Positions 45,603-55,585 of a DNA stretch of 64,000 nucleotides are shown piece after piece. This stretch comes from Candidatus Promineifilum breve. Lineage in GTDB: Bacteria > Chloroflexota > Anaerolineae > Promineifilales > Promineifilaceae. The notes beneath the pieces are model-generated. The model ran no database searches and was not told the DNA's origin. It worked only from the letters and a program-made list of their open reading frames with translations. Within the stretch, counting starts at the first letter, position 1. Every line of letters starts with the position of its first letter. The stretch is taken from contig NZ_LN890655.1 of assembly GCF_900066015.1 (NCBI RefSeq), forward strand, positions 744,001-808,000. Reading direction: 5' to 3'. A program made the position numbers and the translations under genes.

Positions 45603-46802
45603 CTACGTGTGGCCTTTTTGAGCGACTACCTCGGCCAAAAAATCGGCCGTCCGCGCGGCAATGACATCCCAACTATAGGCCTGAGCCAACTCCCGCGCTC
45701 CTTCGCCTAGCCGAGCCTGGAGGGATGGCGCGGCAGCCAGCGCGGCTATAGCGTCGGCCAGCCCCTGGGGGTCATCGGGCGACACCAGCCACATATTGTC
45801 GCCGTGACGGAACTCCGGCGTAGCCTCGACCGGGGCGGTGGTGATGAGCGGGCGGCCGTGGGCCAACACGGCCATCAGCGTCCCTCGACGGGGCGAGACG
45901 CCGTCGCGATAGGGCATGACCATCATATCGGCGGCCACCAGATAAGTGGAGACGCGCTGCGGCGAAAGAAAGCCTGTCCAATGGACGCGGCCGGCCACTC
46001 CCAACCGCTCGATTTGTTGCCGCAACCCGGCCAGAAAGGTCTGGTTGTTATCGGGGTCGCTGGCCCCGGTTTGGCCGCCGATGAAAACGAGGTGATAGCG
46101 GTCATCCAGTTGGGCCAGGGCTTCGATGAGAGCATCCGCGCCCTTGGTCTCGTTCAAAAAGCCGAAGTAACCGAGCAATATGGCGTCACCTGGCAGACTC
46201 AGCCCGGTACGAACTTCCTCCAGTTCGACGTGGTTCGGCCGGTAAGCGTCGATATTGCTGCCAATGGGGATTTGCCGCGCCGCTGACACGCCCCATTCCA
46301 CGAGGCGGCGCTGGTCGGCGGCGTTGGTGGCGATGACACCCCTTGCCCGCCGCGCCAGATCGCGCACCATCCGTTCGCGCAAGCCGCCGGCTTTGGGAAA
46401 GAGATAGGGCGTCTTGAGGTCGTGGAAGGTGACCACCGTGGGGGCAATGCCTTTCAAACGCCAGGGCAGGTAGTGGATGGCCGCGCCGCGCATGTTGAAG
46501 GCCGCCGCCTGATATTGCAGATTGATCACTTCCAGATCGTAGCGGATAGCATATTCGGCCACGGCCGACAGCGACGGCCACCGCCAGCGCCCGACGCGCG
46601 GGATCAGATTAGCGTAGCCCAGGTCGATCGGCGCGAACATCGCCGCGGGTTGCGGCGAGACATCGGCCGGGCGGGCCTTACGCGAGGTGATGATATAAAT
46701 CTCGTGACCGAGGGTATTCAGGGCGCGCGCCAACTGCTCGGTGAACGCCCCCACGCCGCCCTCCATCGGCGGATATTCCCCCGTCACCAGGCCGATACGC
46801 AT
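45603..46802 (-). CDS. family 4 glycosyltransferase
   Basis: A 399-residue GT-B fold transferase. The N-terminal domain starts MRIGLVTGEYPPMEGGVGAF with the glycine-rich acceptor loop. The C-terminal domain carries LLGYFGFLNETKGADALIEAL, LVFIGGQTGASDPDN and the donor-binding E-x7-E-like region MPYRDGVSPRRGTLMAVLAH. It transfers a nucleotide-activated sugar in the cytoplasm during surface-glycan assembly. It precedes a GT2 gene by two bases in transcription terms, forming a pair with it. Confidence 0.9.
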   Translation of the reverse strand: MRIGLVTGEYPPMEGGVGAFTEQLARALNTLGHEIYIITSRKARPADVSPQPAAMFAPIDLGYANLIPRVGRWRWPSLSAVAEYAIRYDLEVINLQYQAAAFNMRGAAIHYLPWRLKGIAPTVVTFHDLKTPYLFPKAGGLRERMVRDLARRARGVIATNAADQRRLVEWGVSAARQIPIGSNIDAYRPNHVELEEVRTGLSLPGDAILLGYFGFLNETKGADALIEALAQLDDRYHLVFIGGQTGASDPDNNQTFLAGLRQQIERLGVAGRVHWTGFLSPQRVSTYLVAADMMVMPYRDGVSPRRGTLMAVLAHGRPLITTAPVEATPEFRHGDNMWLVSPDDPQGLADAIAALAAAPSLQARLGEGARELAQAYSWDVIAARTADFLAEVVAQKGHT

Positions 46803-46804
46803 GG

Positions 46805-47728
46805 CTAATACCCCGCCGGCGGCAGCCCGGAGCGCAACACGGCGGCATAGGCCCGGACGCGCTGCCGCCGTAGGTCGGGCTTGCTGCCCAGCGCGCCCTT
46901 CACGCCTTCCAGCGCCAACTGCCCGGCGTAGTTACCGAGCAGGAACAGCCGCAACGCCCCGGCCGCCGCGCGGCCGTGATACTTGCGATAGTAGCGCAAC
47001 TTGGCCCGCTGAAAATTGACGTGGCGGGCGGTCACGGCCTGGTCGCTGCTCTGGCCCACGTGATGGATCACCTGTGCCGCCGGATGGTAGACGACACGCC
47101 AGCCGGCGGCGACGATGCGGCGGCACCAGTCGAGTTCTTCGGAGTACATGAAGTAGCCTTCATCGAGGCCGCCGATGCGCTCGTAGACCGCGCGCGGCAC
47201 CATGATACACGCGCCGACCAACCAATCGACTTCGGCCGTGGCGTCGTCGGGCAGGTCGAGGGCGTAGTAGCGCCGCAGCACACCGGGAGCCAGCCCTTGC
47301 AGCCAGGTGGACTCAAAGAAGCCAGTCGCCAGCGTGGGAAAGCGGCGGCGCGACGATTGCACAGTTCCATCGGGGTTCAGCAATTGCGGCCCGATCGCGC
47401 CAACCGTGGGATGGGCCACCAGATAATCCCGCATGACCGCCAGCGCGTCGCCCAGCACGACCGTATCGGGGTTGAGCAACAGCAAATAGTCGCCGCGTGC
47501 CTCGGCCAGGCCCAGGTTATTGCCGCGCGGGAAGCCCACGTTTTCGTCGCAGGGGATGAGGCGCACCCACGGGAACTCGGCCCTTATCATCTCGACGCTG
47601 CCGTCGGCCGAGGCGCTATCCACAACGATGACTTCCAATGCCAACGCCCCACGCCCGGCGTCAAGCGAATGCAGGCATTCCCGCAAGAGGTCGCGCACGT
47701 TCCAGTTGACGATGATGACGGAGAGCAT
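46805..47728 (-). CDS. family 2 glycosyltransferase (rhamnosyltransferase-like)
   Basis: A 307-residue GT2: LSVIIVNWNVRDLLRECLHS, VIVVDSASADGSVEMIRAEF, FPRGNNLGLAEARGDYLLLL, LNPDTVVLGDALAV (DxD-like metal site) and FMYSEELDWCRRIVAAGWRV. This pattern fits dTDP-rhamnosyl or similar transferases of polysaccharide clusters. Its start lies four bases from a 9-copy heptamer array that separates it from tatD upstream. It probably forms a two-gene unit with the GT4 gene. Confidence 0.9.
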   Translation of the reverse strand: MLSVIIVNWNVRDLLRECLHSLDAGRGALALEVIVVDSASADGSVEMIRAEFPWVRLIPCDENVGFPRGNNLGLAEARGDYLLLLNPDTVVLGDALAVMRDYLVAHPTVGAIGPQLLNPDGTVQSSRRRFPTLATGFFESTWLQGLAPGVLRRYYALDLPDDATAEVDWLVGACIMVPRAVYERIGGLDEGYFMYSEELDWCRRIVAAGWRVVYHPAAQVIHHVGQSSDQAVTARHVNFQRAKLRYYRKYHGRAAAGALRLFLLGNYAGQLALEGVKGALGSKPDLRRQRVRAYAAVLRSGLPPAGY

Positions 47729-47732
47729 GATG

Positions 47733-47798
47733 TAGTGGATAGTGGATAGTGGATAGTGGGTAGTGGTCAGTGGTCAGTGGTCAGTGGTCAGTGGTCAG
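47733..47798. repeat. 9.4-copy perfect-register heptamer array
   Basis: Nine tandem heptamers drift from TAGTGGA to TAGTGGG and CAGTGGT, filling the gap between the GT2 start and tatD. On the minus strand the units read TGACCAC and one provides the tatD stop codon. No inverted arm is present here. Confidence 0.92.
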
Positions 47799-48599
47799 AT
47801 TGAAAAGTGCTTCGGCATTAGCTGTAGTGACGCGCCCGATCTCGGCCAGGGGCAGGCCGCGCAATTCGGCCAGGCGCTCGGCTACCAGGCGCACGTAGGC
47901 CGGTTCGTTGCGCTTGCCTCGAAATGGCTCCGGCGTCTGGTAGGGCGAATCCGTCTCGATCAGGAGGCGGTCGAGCGGCACGCGGGCGGCCACGTCGCGC
48001 AGGGCATCAGCCTTCTTATAGGTCAGTGGGCCGGTGAAGCCGATGGTGAGGCCCAGATCAAGTACGCGTTCGGCCAGCGCCCAATCGCCGTCGAACGAGT
48101 GCAGCACGCCCGCGCGCGCCCGCCCGGCGACCGGCGAAGCGGCCAGCAGGCGCAGCGTGTCGTCGCTCGCCTCGCGGTTGTGGACGATGACCGGCAGCCC
48201 CAACTCCCCGGCCAGTTCGAGTTGAAGGGTGAACGCGCGCTGCTGCACGTCCGGCGGGGTCTTGTGCCAGTAGTAGTCCAGGCCGATCTCGCCGATGGCG
48301 ACAACTTTCTCGTGCGCGGCGGCGGCGCGCAGTTCGTCGATCCATGCGTCCTGCCAACCCTCGGCCGAGTTGGGATGGACGCCGACGGCCGCCCATATCT
48401 CAGGAAAGCGCTCGGCCAGGGCCAACGTTGCCCGGACGCTCGCCAGATCGAGCGCGGGGATGATCATCCGCGTGACGCCGGCGGCCACCGCCCGCTCAAC
48501 CACCCCGTCGATATCCGGGGCCAGCGTGCGGAAGTCGAGATGGCAATGGGTATCGACGAGAATAACCGTGCCGTCCGTCTCTTGAATCCCGTTAGCCAT
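47781..48599 (-). CDS. tatD: TatD-family metal-dependent DNase
   Basis: A TIM-barrel hydrolase of 272 residues. Metal and catalytic residues lie in VDTHCHLDF (His-x-His), AIGEIGLDYYW (Glu), LPVIVHNREA (His), GVLHSFDGD (His) and LIETDSPYQTPEPFRGKRNE (Asp). The family acts as 3'-5' exonuclease in repair and DNA turnover. The ATG at 48599 is used; a GTG one codon earlier is possible. The last residues (NLTTDH) and the stop are encoded by heptamer units rather than ordinary sequence. Confidence 0.92.
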   Translation of the reverse strand: MANGIQETDGTVILVDTHCHLDFRTLAPDIDGVVERAVAAGVTRMIIPALDLASVRATLALAERFPEIWAAVGVHPNSAEGWQDAWIDELRAAAAHEKVVAIGEIGLDYYWHKTPPDVQQRAFTLQLELAGELGLPVIVHNREASDDTLRLLAASPVAGRARAGVLHSFDGDWALAERVLDLGLTIGFTGPLTYKKADALRDVAARVPLDRLLIETDSPYQTPEPFRGKRNEPAYVRLVAERLAELRGLPLAEIGRVTTANAEALFNLTTDH

Positions 48600-48619
48600 C
48601 ACACCTTACTCGCCACCCG

Positions 48620-49102
48620 CTACTCGGCACTCGCCATCAGCTTGGCCATAAAATCATCGGGAACCTGCACCGTCACGATCTCGCCCCGCGCGCACAGTTC
48701 GCCGTGGGCCAGCAGGTCGATGGCGACGATGACCTTGCGCCCCTTGATCTCCTTGACTCGGCCGCGCAGCTCCAGCGGCTGGTCGATGGGCGTGGGCTTC
48801 AGGTAATCGACGTGGAGCGAAGCGGTCAGGAAGCGCAGCGGCGGGTCGCTGTCCATCTCGCGGCCCTGCGCCCGGTACGCGGCGGCGGCGGCCGTGCCCG
48901 TGCCGTGGCAATCGATCAGCGAGGCGATGAGGCCGCCGTAGACGTAGCCGGGTACGGCCATGTGGTACGGCCGCGGCTGGTAACGGCAAACTGACTCGTC
49001 GCCCTCCCAATAGCTCTTGATCTGCAAGCCGTGCTCATTCAGACGGCCGCAGCCGTAGCAGTAGCTTACTTCGTCGGGGTAGTAGTCCTGGAAAGCATTC
49101 AT
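48620..49102 (-). CDS. PaaI-like thioesterase (hotdog fold)
   Basis: A 160-residue hotdog protein, starting MNAFQDYYPDEVSYCYGCGR and containing VYGGLIASLIDCHGTGTAAA with the active-site turn and acidic residue, and LHVDYLKPTPIDQPLELRGR. It probably hydrolyses an aryl- or acyl-CoA or an aberrant acyl-ACP. The CYGCG motif near the N-terminus is common in this subgroup. The ATG at 49102 is chosen because the longer frame upstream is encoded by heptamer repeats and is not conserved-looking. It lies 20 bases before tatD. Confidence 0.85.
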   Translation of the reverse strand: MNAFQDYYPDEVSYCYGCGRLNEHGLQIKSYWEGDESVCRYQPRPYHMAVPGYVYGGLIASLIDCHGTGTAAAAAYRAQGREMDSDPPLRFLTASLHVDYLKPTPIDQPLELRGRVKEIKGRKVIVAIDLLAHGELCARGEIVTVQVPDDFMAKLMASAE

Positions 49103-49103
49103 A

Positions 49104-49182
49104 GTTAGTGGGCAGTGGGCAGTGGACAGTGGGCAGTGGGCAGACTGATCACTGCCCACTGCCTACTATCCACTGATCACTA
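49104..49182. repeat. heptamer palindrome (GTGGGCA type)
   Basis: Left arm 49105-49143 is five tandem GTGGGCA-type heptamers and right arm 49146-49182 is the inverted set. It fills the gap between the phosphohexomutase stop and the thioesterase start, touching the stop codon. Confidence 0.9.
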
Positions 49183-50598
49183 TTTCAGACCGGCGATGCG
49201 CAGCCCATCCTGCAAAATGTCCTGCACCCGGTCGGCGTGGGTGGTCTCGGTGTAGACGCGGATGATCGGCTCGGTGCCGCTGAAGCGGATGAGCAGCCAG
49301 CCGCCGTCTTCCATGTGGAACTGGAAGCCGTCCTGGGTGGAGATGTTGGTCACCTTCAGCCCGGCAATGGTTGCCGGGCGGGCGGCCAGCACACGGGCCT
49401 GCACCTCGTCGCGGCGGGCGGTCTCGAAGGCGGTGTCGATGCGGTCGTAGAAGTGGGGGCCGACCTTCTCAAATAACAAGTTGAGCAGTTGCGACGGCTT
49501 CTTGCCCGTCTTGAGCATCATGTCCAGCAGGAAGAGGCCGGCCATGATGCCGTCGCGGTCGGGCACGTGGCCGCGGAAGGCGTAGCCGCCGCTCTCCTCG
49601 CCGCCGATCATCGCGTCGACTTCCTTCATCTTGGGGGCGATGTACTTGAAGCCCACGCCGGTCTCGTAGACGGGCACGTCGTAGAGCTTGCCCAATTTAT
49701 TGAGCATTTTGGTGGTCGAGATCGTCTTGACGATGGGGCCGCGCTGGCCGCGAATTTCCAGGAAGTAGTAGCCCAGCAGGCCGAAGACGCGCAACTGGTC
49801 GATGAAGCGGCCGTCCTCGTCGCCCAGCCCCACCCGGTCGGCGTCGCCGTCGGTGATGATGACCACGTCGGCGTCCAGCAGCGGGGCGTAGCTCAGCCCG
49901 TCGTCGATGTTGGGCGGAATGGGTTCCGGCCGCGACATATGGGGGAAGACCGGGTTGCGCTCGTTGTGCACCTCGTGGATCTGCGTCGCCCCGCCGCCCA
50001 GCAAGCGCGGAAACCAGCCCGCGCCGTTGCCCCACATGCAATCGACCAGAACGTTGAAGCCGGCGGCCTTGATCGGTTCGATGTCCACCAGGCTGTGCAG
50101 TAGATCGATGTAGGCCGGGGCGGCGTCGAACTTGATGACCAGGCCGTCGCTCAGCGCGTCGTCGAGCTTCATGCGCCGGACGCCATCGATTGTGGGGATG
50201 GCCGCCTCGATGCGCTTCAGATCGGCCGGGGGAATGGCCCCGCCGCCGGCGTCGCGCACCTTGAAGCCGCAATCGTGGGGCGGGTTGTGGCTGGCGGTGA
50301 TGTTGATGGCCCCGGCGGCGCGCTTGTCGGCCACGGCGTAGGAGATGGCCGGGGTGGGCGTGTTGCTCTGGGTCAGCCAGACCTTCACGCCGTTGGCGGC
50401 CAGCACCTCGGCCGAGGCCGCGGCGAAATGCTCGGCCTGGAAGCGCTGGTCGTAGCCGATCACCGCGCCTTTCTCGGCCTGGCCCGTCTCGCGCAGAAAG
50501 GCGGCGAAGCCCTGGGCGCAGCGGCGCACGTTGTCGAATGTATAATCCTCGGCGATCCGGCCGCGCCAGCCGTCCGTACCGAATATGATCTGCGTCAT
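49180..50598 (-). CDS. phosphoglucomutase/phosphomannomutase family protein
   Basis: A four-domain alpha-D-phosphohexomutase of 472 residues. The phosphoserine loop is [13 protein letters not shown], the metal-binding loop [16 protein letters not shown], the sugar-binding loop [19 protein letters not shown] and the phosphate-binding loop [12 protein letters not shown]. It interconverts hexose 1- and 6-phosphates, supplying precursors such as mannose-1-phosphate for GDP-mannose, which the neighbouring gmd uses. The start has a strong AAGGAGA site. Sugar specificity cannot be read from the sequence. Confidence 0.93.
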   Translation of the reverse strand: MTQIIFGTDGWRGRIAEDYTFDNVRRCAQGFAAFLRETGQAEKGAVIGYDQRFQAEHFAAASAEVLAANGVKVWLTQSNTPTPAISYAVADKRAAGAINITASHNPPHDCGFKVRDAGGGAIPPADLKRIEAAIPTIDGVRRMKLDDALSDGLVIKFDAAPAYIDLLHSLVDIEPIKAAGFNVLVDCMWGNGAGWFPRLLGGGATQIHEVHNERNPVFPHMSRPEPIPPNIDDGLSYAPLLDADVVIITDGDADRVGLGDEDGRFIDQLRVFGLLGYYFLEIRGQRGPIVKTISTTKMLNKLGKLYDVPVYETGVGFKYIAPKMKEVDAMIGGEESGGYAFRGHVPDRDGIMAGLFLLDMMLKTGKKPSQLLNLLFEKVGPHFYDRIDTAFETARRDEVQARVLAARPATIAGLKVTNISTQDGFQFHMEDGGWLLIRFSGTEPIIRVYTETTHADRVQDILQDGLRIAGLK

Positions 50599-50610
50599 GT
50601 AGTCTCCTTA

Positions 50611-50730
50611 AGGAAGAGAATCCACAGATTTCACAGATTCCACAGATTGAAGAGAGTGGTCAGTGGTCAGACCCGTTCGCGTTCCCCTCTTAAATCGGTG
50701 TAATCTGTGTAATCTGTGGATTCTCCCTTC
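50611..50730. repeat. nonamer palindrome with a nested heptamer repeat
   Basis: Left arm 50611-50650 and right arm 50694-50730 are inverted CACAGATT-type nonamers. The loop contains AGTGGTCAGTGGTCAG (50655-50670), a heptamer repeat of the family at 47733. One repeat family has thus landed inside another. Confidence 0.88.
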
Positions 50731-50738
50731 TTTCTCTT

Positions 50739-52684
<1,946 letters not shown>

Positions 52685-52685
52685 A

Positions 52686-52795
52686 ATGGTCAGTGGTTAG
52701 TGGGCAGGGGAGCAGGGGAGCGGGGGTGCAGGGGAGCGCCGCCGTCTCGGCAGCTCTTCTTCCCCCCTGCTCCCTATCTCCCCTGCTCCCCTGCA
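52686..52795. repeat. mixed heptamer and octamer element
   Basis: A short heptamer run (52686-52704) is fused to an octamer palindrome (arms 52704-52735 and 52761-52795) whose loop, GCCGCCGTCTCGGCAGCTC, is the reverse complement of the loop at 43004-43037 with small changes. It lies between the methyltransferase-like gene and a 97-residue gene. Confidence 0.88.
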
Positions 52796-52809
52796 TCCGT
52801 CCAATCCTC

Positions 52810-53103
52810 TCACCCCTCATCCACCGGCGGCTCATAAGCCATCACCGGCCGATAGACGCAGCGGCAATGCAGCCCCTTGGCGCAATCAGGCAGCGGCAGG
52901 TGGGGCGCGTCGTCGGGGCTGTATTCGGCGCGGGGGTCGAGGGCGCGGCTGGCCGGGCAGCCGTCGCCGTCAACCTCGATGCGCACACCGCGAATCGAGC
53001 CTTTGGAGCGGATGCCCAGGCGGTAAGCGGCCAGCGTCTTTTCGGCGTAGTCGGGGGCTTTTTGGATGTCCTGGTGGAAGGATTTTAGCCAGTCGAAGGG
53101 CAT
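52810..53103 (-). CDS. small Cys-containing conserved protein (phage-head-like knuckle)
   Basis: A 97-residue protein: MPFDWLKSFHQDIQKAPDYA, then RGVRIEVDGDGCPASRALDP, and finally HLPLPDCAKGLHCRCVYRPV. The order of cysteines (C-P-x-S-R-A-L, C, CRC) resembles the metal-binding C-terminal region of Mu F-like phage head morphogenesis proteins, but the protein is much shorter and no phage genes are near. The ATG at 53103 with GGAG upstream is well supported. Function unknown; a metal-binding role is plausible. Confidence 0.6.
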   Translation of the reverse strand: MPFDWLKSFHQDIQKAPDYAEKTLAAYRLGIRSKGSIRGVRIEVDGDGCPASRALDPRAEYSPDDAPHLPLPDCAKGLHCRCVYRPVMAYEPPVDEG

Positions 53104-53317
53104 GGGGGTCTCCTTTGCCGGATTGTAGCGGTATCGGTACCTTATCGCCATTTGTGGGCTAACAATTGCCCTGGTACAGTTTTTAGGAGGATAGATCACT
53201 CTTGTATATCGTATCGGAAATACTGGTGCTATCGACGCTATCGTTGTTTCGCCTTTGGGGGTCACCTTAGGCCTCCCATCAGGTCAAGCCACTAGAAATA
53301 CCAATGGTCCAAGCATC

Positions 53318-54544
53318 TCACGGGGTGAAAGAGGAATCAATAGGGTCGACGATTGTGACATCAAGTTCGGCTGGGAATGGGCCGACAAAGCCTATAGTAA
53401 AAGAGTTATCCCCAGCTTGCGCAGCATAGTAGTAATCTGCCCTCTCCTGAAGTGTGCCATTAGCAGAATATTGTATTCTGTCTACCCCCCGGGCATCTTC
53501 AGGGGATCTCGCTCTCAATCCAAGATATTGACCCACTTCTAGATTAACACTTTTCTGAGAGAGTCGTACGTGTTCGTCTTCATCAATCCAGTATTCGACA
53601 ATAACAACGTTAGGTCCAGGATCAATTTTGGCTCTTTCGCAAGCGAGCGAATGATCCACCCAAGTGCAAAGGTAAATGCCATCGAGTACGTACACATACA
53701 GTTTTTCATTGATAATCTGTATATCTACAGGAACATCAGCCAGCCCAGCTGCTCCCCCATTCTTGCTCGAGAAAATGCGATCCATTAACCCCAAATCGCT
53801 GTATTGATAAACTTCAAAATAGAAACCATAACCACCTATAGTATGCATACACGACAGTACTAACTGTCGTTTTGTATCATTATACAGGTTAAGAACCCCT
53901 TCGTAGAAGGGTCCAAGATCGCATCCTTCAGCTAAGTCACGAAGTTGGAGGAGAGGCTGCCACCCTTTGCCGATGTCGTATCCGAACACAGCTAGATCTG
54001 GATCATAATAATTTTCGCCCCAACTGATAATGAACTCGTTTGGTGGGCTGCCATTTAAATCTATCGACACAGATGTCATCAACCTGGCCTCAGGCAAAAG
54101 CTCTCGGAGTTGTGAAGGCACAGTAGTTAATGGTAATCCAGGGACATTTTCTTCATAGACGGTAGCTTGAGGCACTGCAACAGGCGAGGGCTCTAATAAT
54201 TCAGGCACGTCAACCAAGAGTCCCACTATCAATCCGATAATACTCAAGGCCCCGATTAATAAAGCAACCAGTTGCCACCAAGGACGAGACGTAAGGCGAC
54301 TCCAGTAAGCCAGTATTCTTTCCATTACACTGATTTGGTTCTCGATCTGGCCAACAAAACTCTCCAAGGAATCTTCAGGGATTAACCAACGCCCTTGCGT
54401 ATCTTTGTAGGCCCCTGGAATCTCGTTTCTCTGAAGATGGTATCGCAGCTTGCGTGGAGTAATATTGTACTCAGACGCAACTTGAGTAGTCGAAAGCATT
54501 CTTGAATGGGTAACCTCCCGTTTTCCCCTGGCTTGATCTTCCAT
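53318..54544 (-). CDS. membrane-tethered helix-turn-helix protein with extracytoplasmic domain
   Basis: A 408-residue protein with an N-terminal excisionase/MerR-like HTH (residues 16-64: MLSTTQVASEYNITPRKLRY, GRWLIPEDSLESF), a single transmembrane helix (WWQLVALLIGALSIIGLIVG, about 90-112), and a 295-residue extracytoplasmic domain with beta-rich repeats (VFGYDIGKGWQPLLQLRDLA, GFYFEVYQYSDLGLMDRIFS) and three cysteines. The layout suggests a one-component ToxR-like sensor that reads outside conditions and binds DNA. The coding is much more AT-rich than the neighbours, a sign of recent transfer. No target gene is identified. Confidence 0.7.
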   Translation of the reverse strand: MEDQARGKREVTHSRMLSTTQVASEYNITPRKLRYHLQRNEIPGAYKDTQGRWLIPEDSLESFVGQIENQISVMERILAYWSRLTSRPWWQLVALLIGALSIIGLIVGLLVDVPELLEPSPVAVPQATVYEENVPGLPLTTVPSQLRELLPEARLMTSVSIDLNGSPPNEFIISWGENYYDPDLAVFGYDIGKGWQPLLQLRDLAEGCDLGPFYEGVLNLYNDTKRQLVLSCMHTIGGYGFYFEVYQYSDLGLMDRIFSSKNGGAAGLADVPVDIQIINEKLYVYVLDGIYLCTWVDHSLACERAKIDPGPNVVIVEYWIDEDEHVRLSQKSVNLEVGQYLGLRARSPEDARGVDRIQYSANGTLQERADYYYAAQAGDNSFTIGFVGPFPAELDVTIVDPIDSSFTP

Positions 54545-55031
54545 CTACTGATTCTCTTTCCCACACCACCCTAAAACCGTATTGTAGAAGGTATTATGCC
54601 TAAACACCTGAGCAACACCCCACAAAGATGTAGAGATTGATCTCTATTAATTAATGAAAGAAATTTCCGGGCACAGACACGATTATTTTAACATCCTTCA
54701 ATCAATCACCTACTACAGCCGAGTGTGACTTTGTGTAGGCTGTGGTTGATCTGCCCTCAAAACCGATCCAACTGTTGTATTTGGATTAATTGACCAGATA
54801 TCGATATCAGTTATCACTGGTATTCAGAAGTTATCTAAATCGCACCGTTAGCTCTAAACCCCACATCCCGTTTAGATTATAATCTATGGGCAGATCACAA
54901 TAATGCGATACAAATCCCACTCAACCTATCGGTCAATTCACCGCACTTAGTAGCGAGACGCTTCCCTTAACGAGATCATGCGTTCCACTTGAGAACCGTT
55001 TTAGAGCGATCCGTTTGCCCTTTTCCCCCAC
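54545..55031. other. AT-rich intergenic stretch
   Basis: About 490 bases upstream of the membrane-tethered HTH gene, clearly AT-richer than the rest. No gene was supported. It contains a 12-base palindrome GATATCGATATC at 54797-54808 and an isolated TATAAT at 54878-54883. It may be a regulatory region for the HTH gene or a remnant of foreign DNA. Confidence 0.5.
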
Positions 55032-55469
55032 TCAAACCACACACCAGTCCTGCACAGCCGCTAACCGCTTGGGGCCAATTCCGAGCACGCGAGCCAAGTC
55101 ATCCACAACCTCAAACGGCCGCCCCGCCACAATCCCCCCCGCCAACTTCTCCCCAATCCCCGGCAAATTCCGCAACTCCTCAACCCCGGCCGTATTGATA
55201 TTCACCCGCCGCTCGACGGCGCGAATCCGCCCGCTCAGCGCCTTGCCGAACGACTCCGGCCGCTCACGGCGCAGGATGTCGAGCAATTCCGCCACGCGCT
55301 CCCGCCGCCGGCAATAATCGACCAGTTGCAGCGCCTTGCGGCCGAGGGTCATGCCGGCGGCGAACTCCTGAAAGACCTCCGGGAAATGGTCGAAACAGAG
55401 GGTGGTCAACTCGTCATCGTTGAACGTGTCGATCAGGAAGCGGCGGATGTCGGCGAGGGAGGCGGGCAT
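55032..55469 (-). CDS. effector-associated-type adaptor domain fused to helix-hairpin-helix DNA-binding domain
   Basis: A 145-residue protein with two parts. Residues 4-72 (ADIRRFLIDTFNDDELTTLC, FPEVFQEFAAGMTLGRKAL, LVDYCRRRERVAELLDILRR) look like the small helical effector-associated or death-like adaptor domains found at the N-terminus of bacterial conflict proteins. Residues 88-145 (VNINTAGVEELRNLPGIGEK, DLARVLGIGPKRLAAV) are a ComEA-like double helix-hairpin-helix that binds DNA non-specifically. The combination would link a protein-recruiting adaptor to DNA. It has no own promoter visible and may be read with the radical SAM gene. Family assignment of the first domain is from memory of the motif. 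Confidence 0.75.
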   Translation of the reverse strand: MPASLADIRRFLIDTFNDDELTTLCFDHFPEVFQEFAAGMTLGRKALQLVDYCRRRERVAELLDILRRERPESFGKALSGRIRAVERRVNINTAGVEELRNLPGIGEKLAGGIVAGRPFEVVDDLARVLGIGPKRLAAVQDWCVV

Positions 55470-55471
55470 AT

Positions 55472-55566
55472 TAGTGGGCAGTGGGTAGTGGACAGTATTC
55501 AGTAGGTCAGCATTCAGTGGGTCAGTGGGGCGCTATCGCTATCGTTATCGTAATCGCTATCGTTCT
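55472..55566. repeat. degenerate heptamers followed by hexamers
   Basis: Heptamers of the TAGTGGG/CAGTGGG type (55472-55530) run into GCTATC/GTTATC hexamers (55532-55566). They fill most of the gap between the adaptor-HhH and radical SAM genes. Confidence 0.85.
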
Positions 55567-55585
55567 TTCGTCAGAGATCAGCAGC

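Noticed and set aside
47733-47798. Possible CRISPR array
   Set aside because: Units are only seven bases with no spacers, and no cas gene is near.
54878-54883. TATAAT in the AT-rich gap as a plus-strand promoter
   Set aside because: No -35 and no plus-strand gene follows; AT-rich sequence gives such hits by chance.
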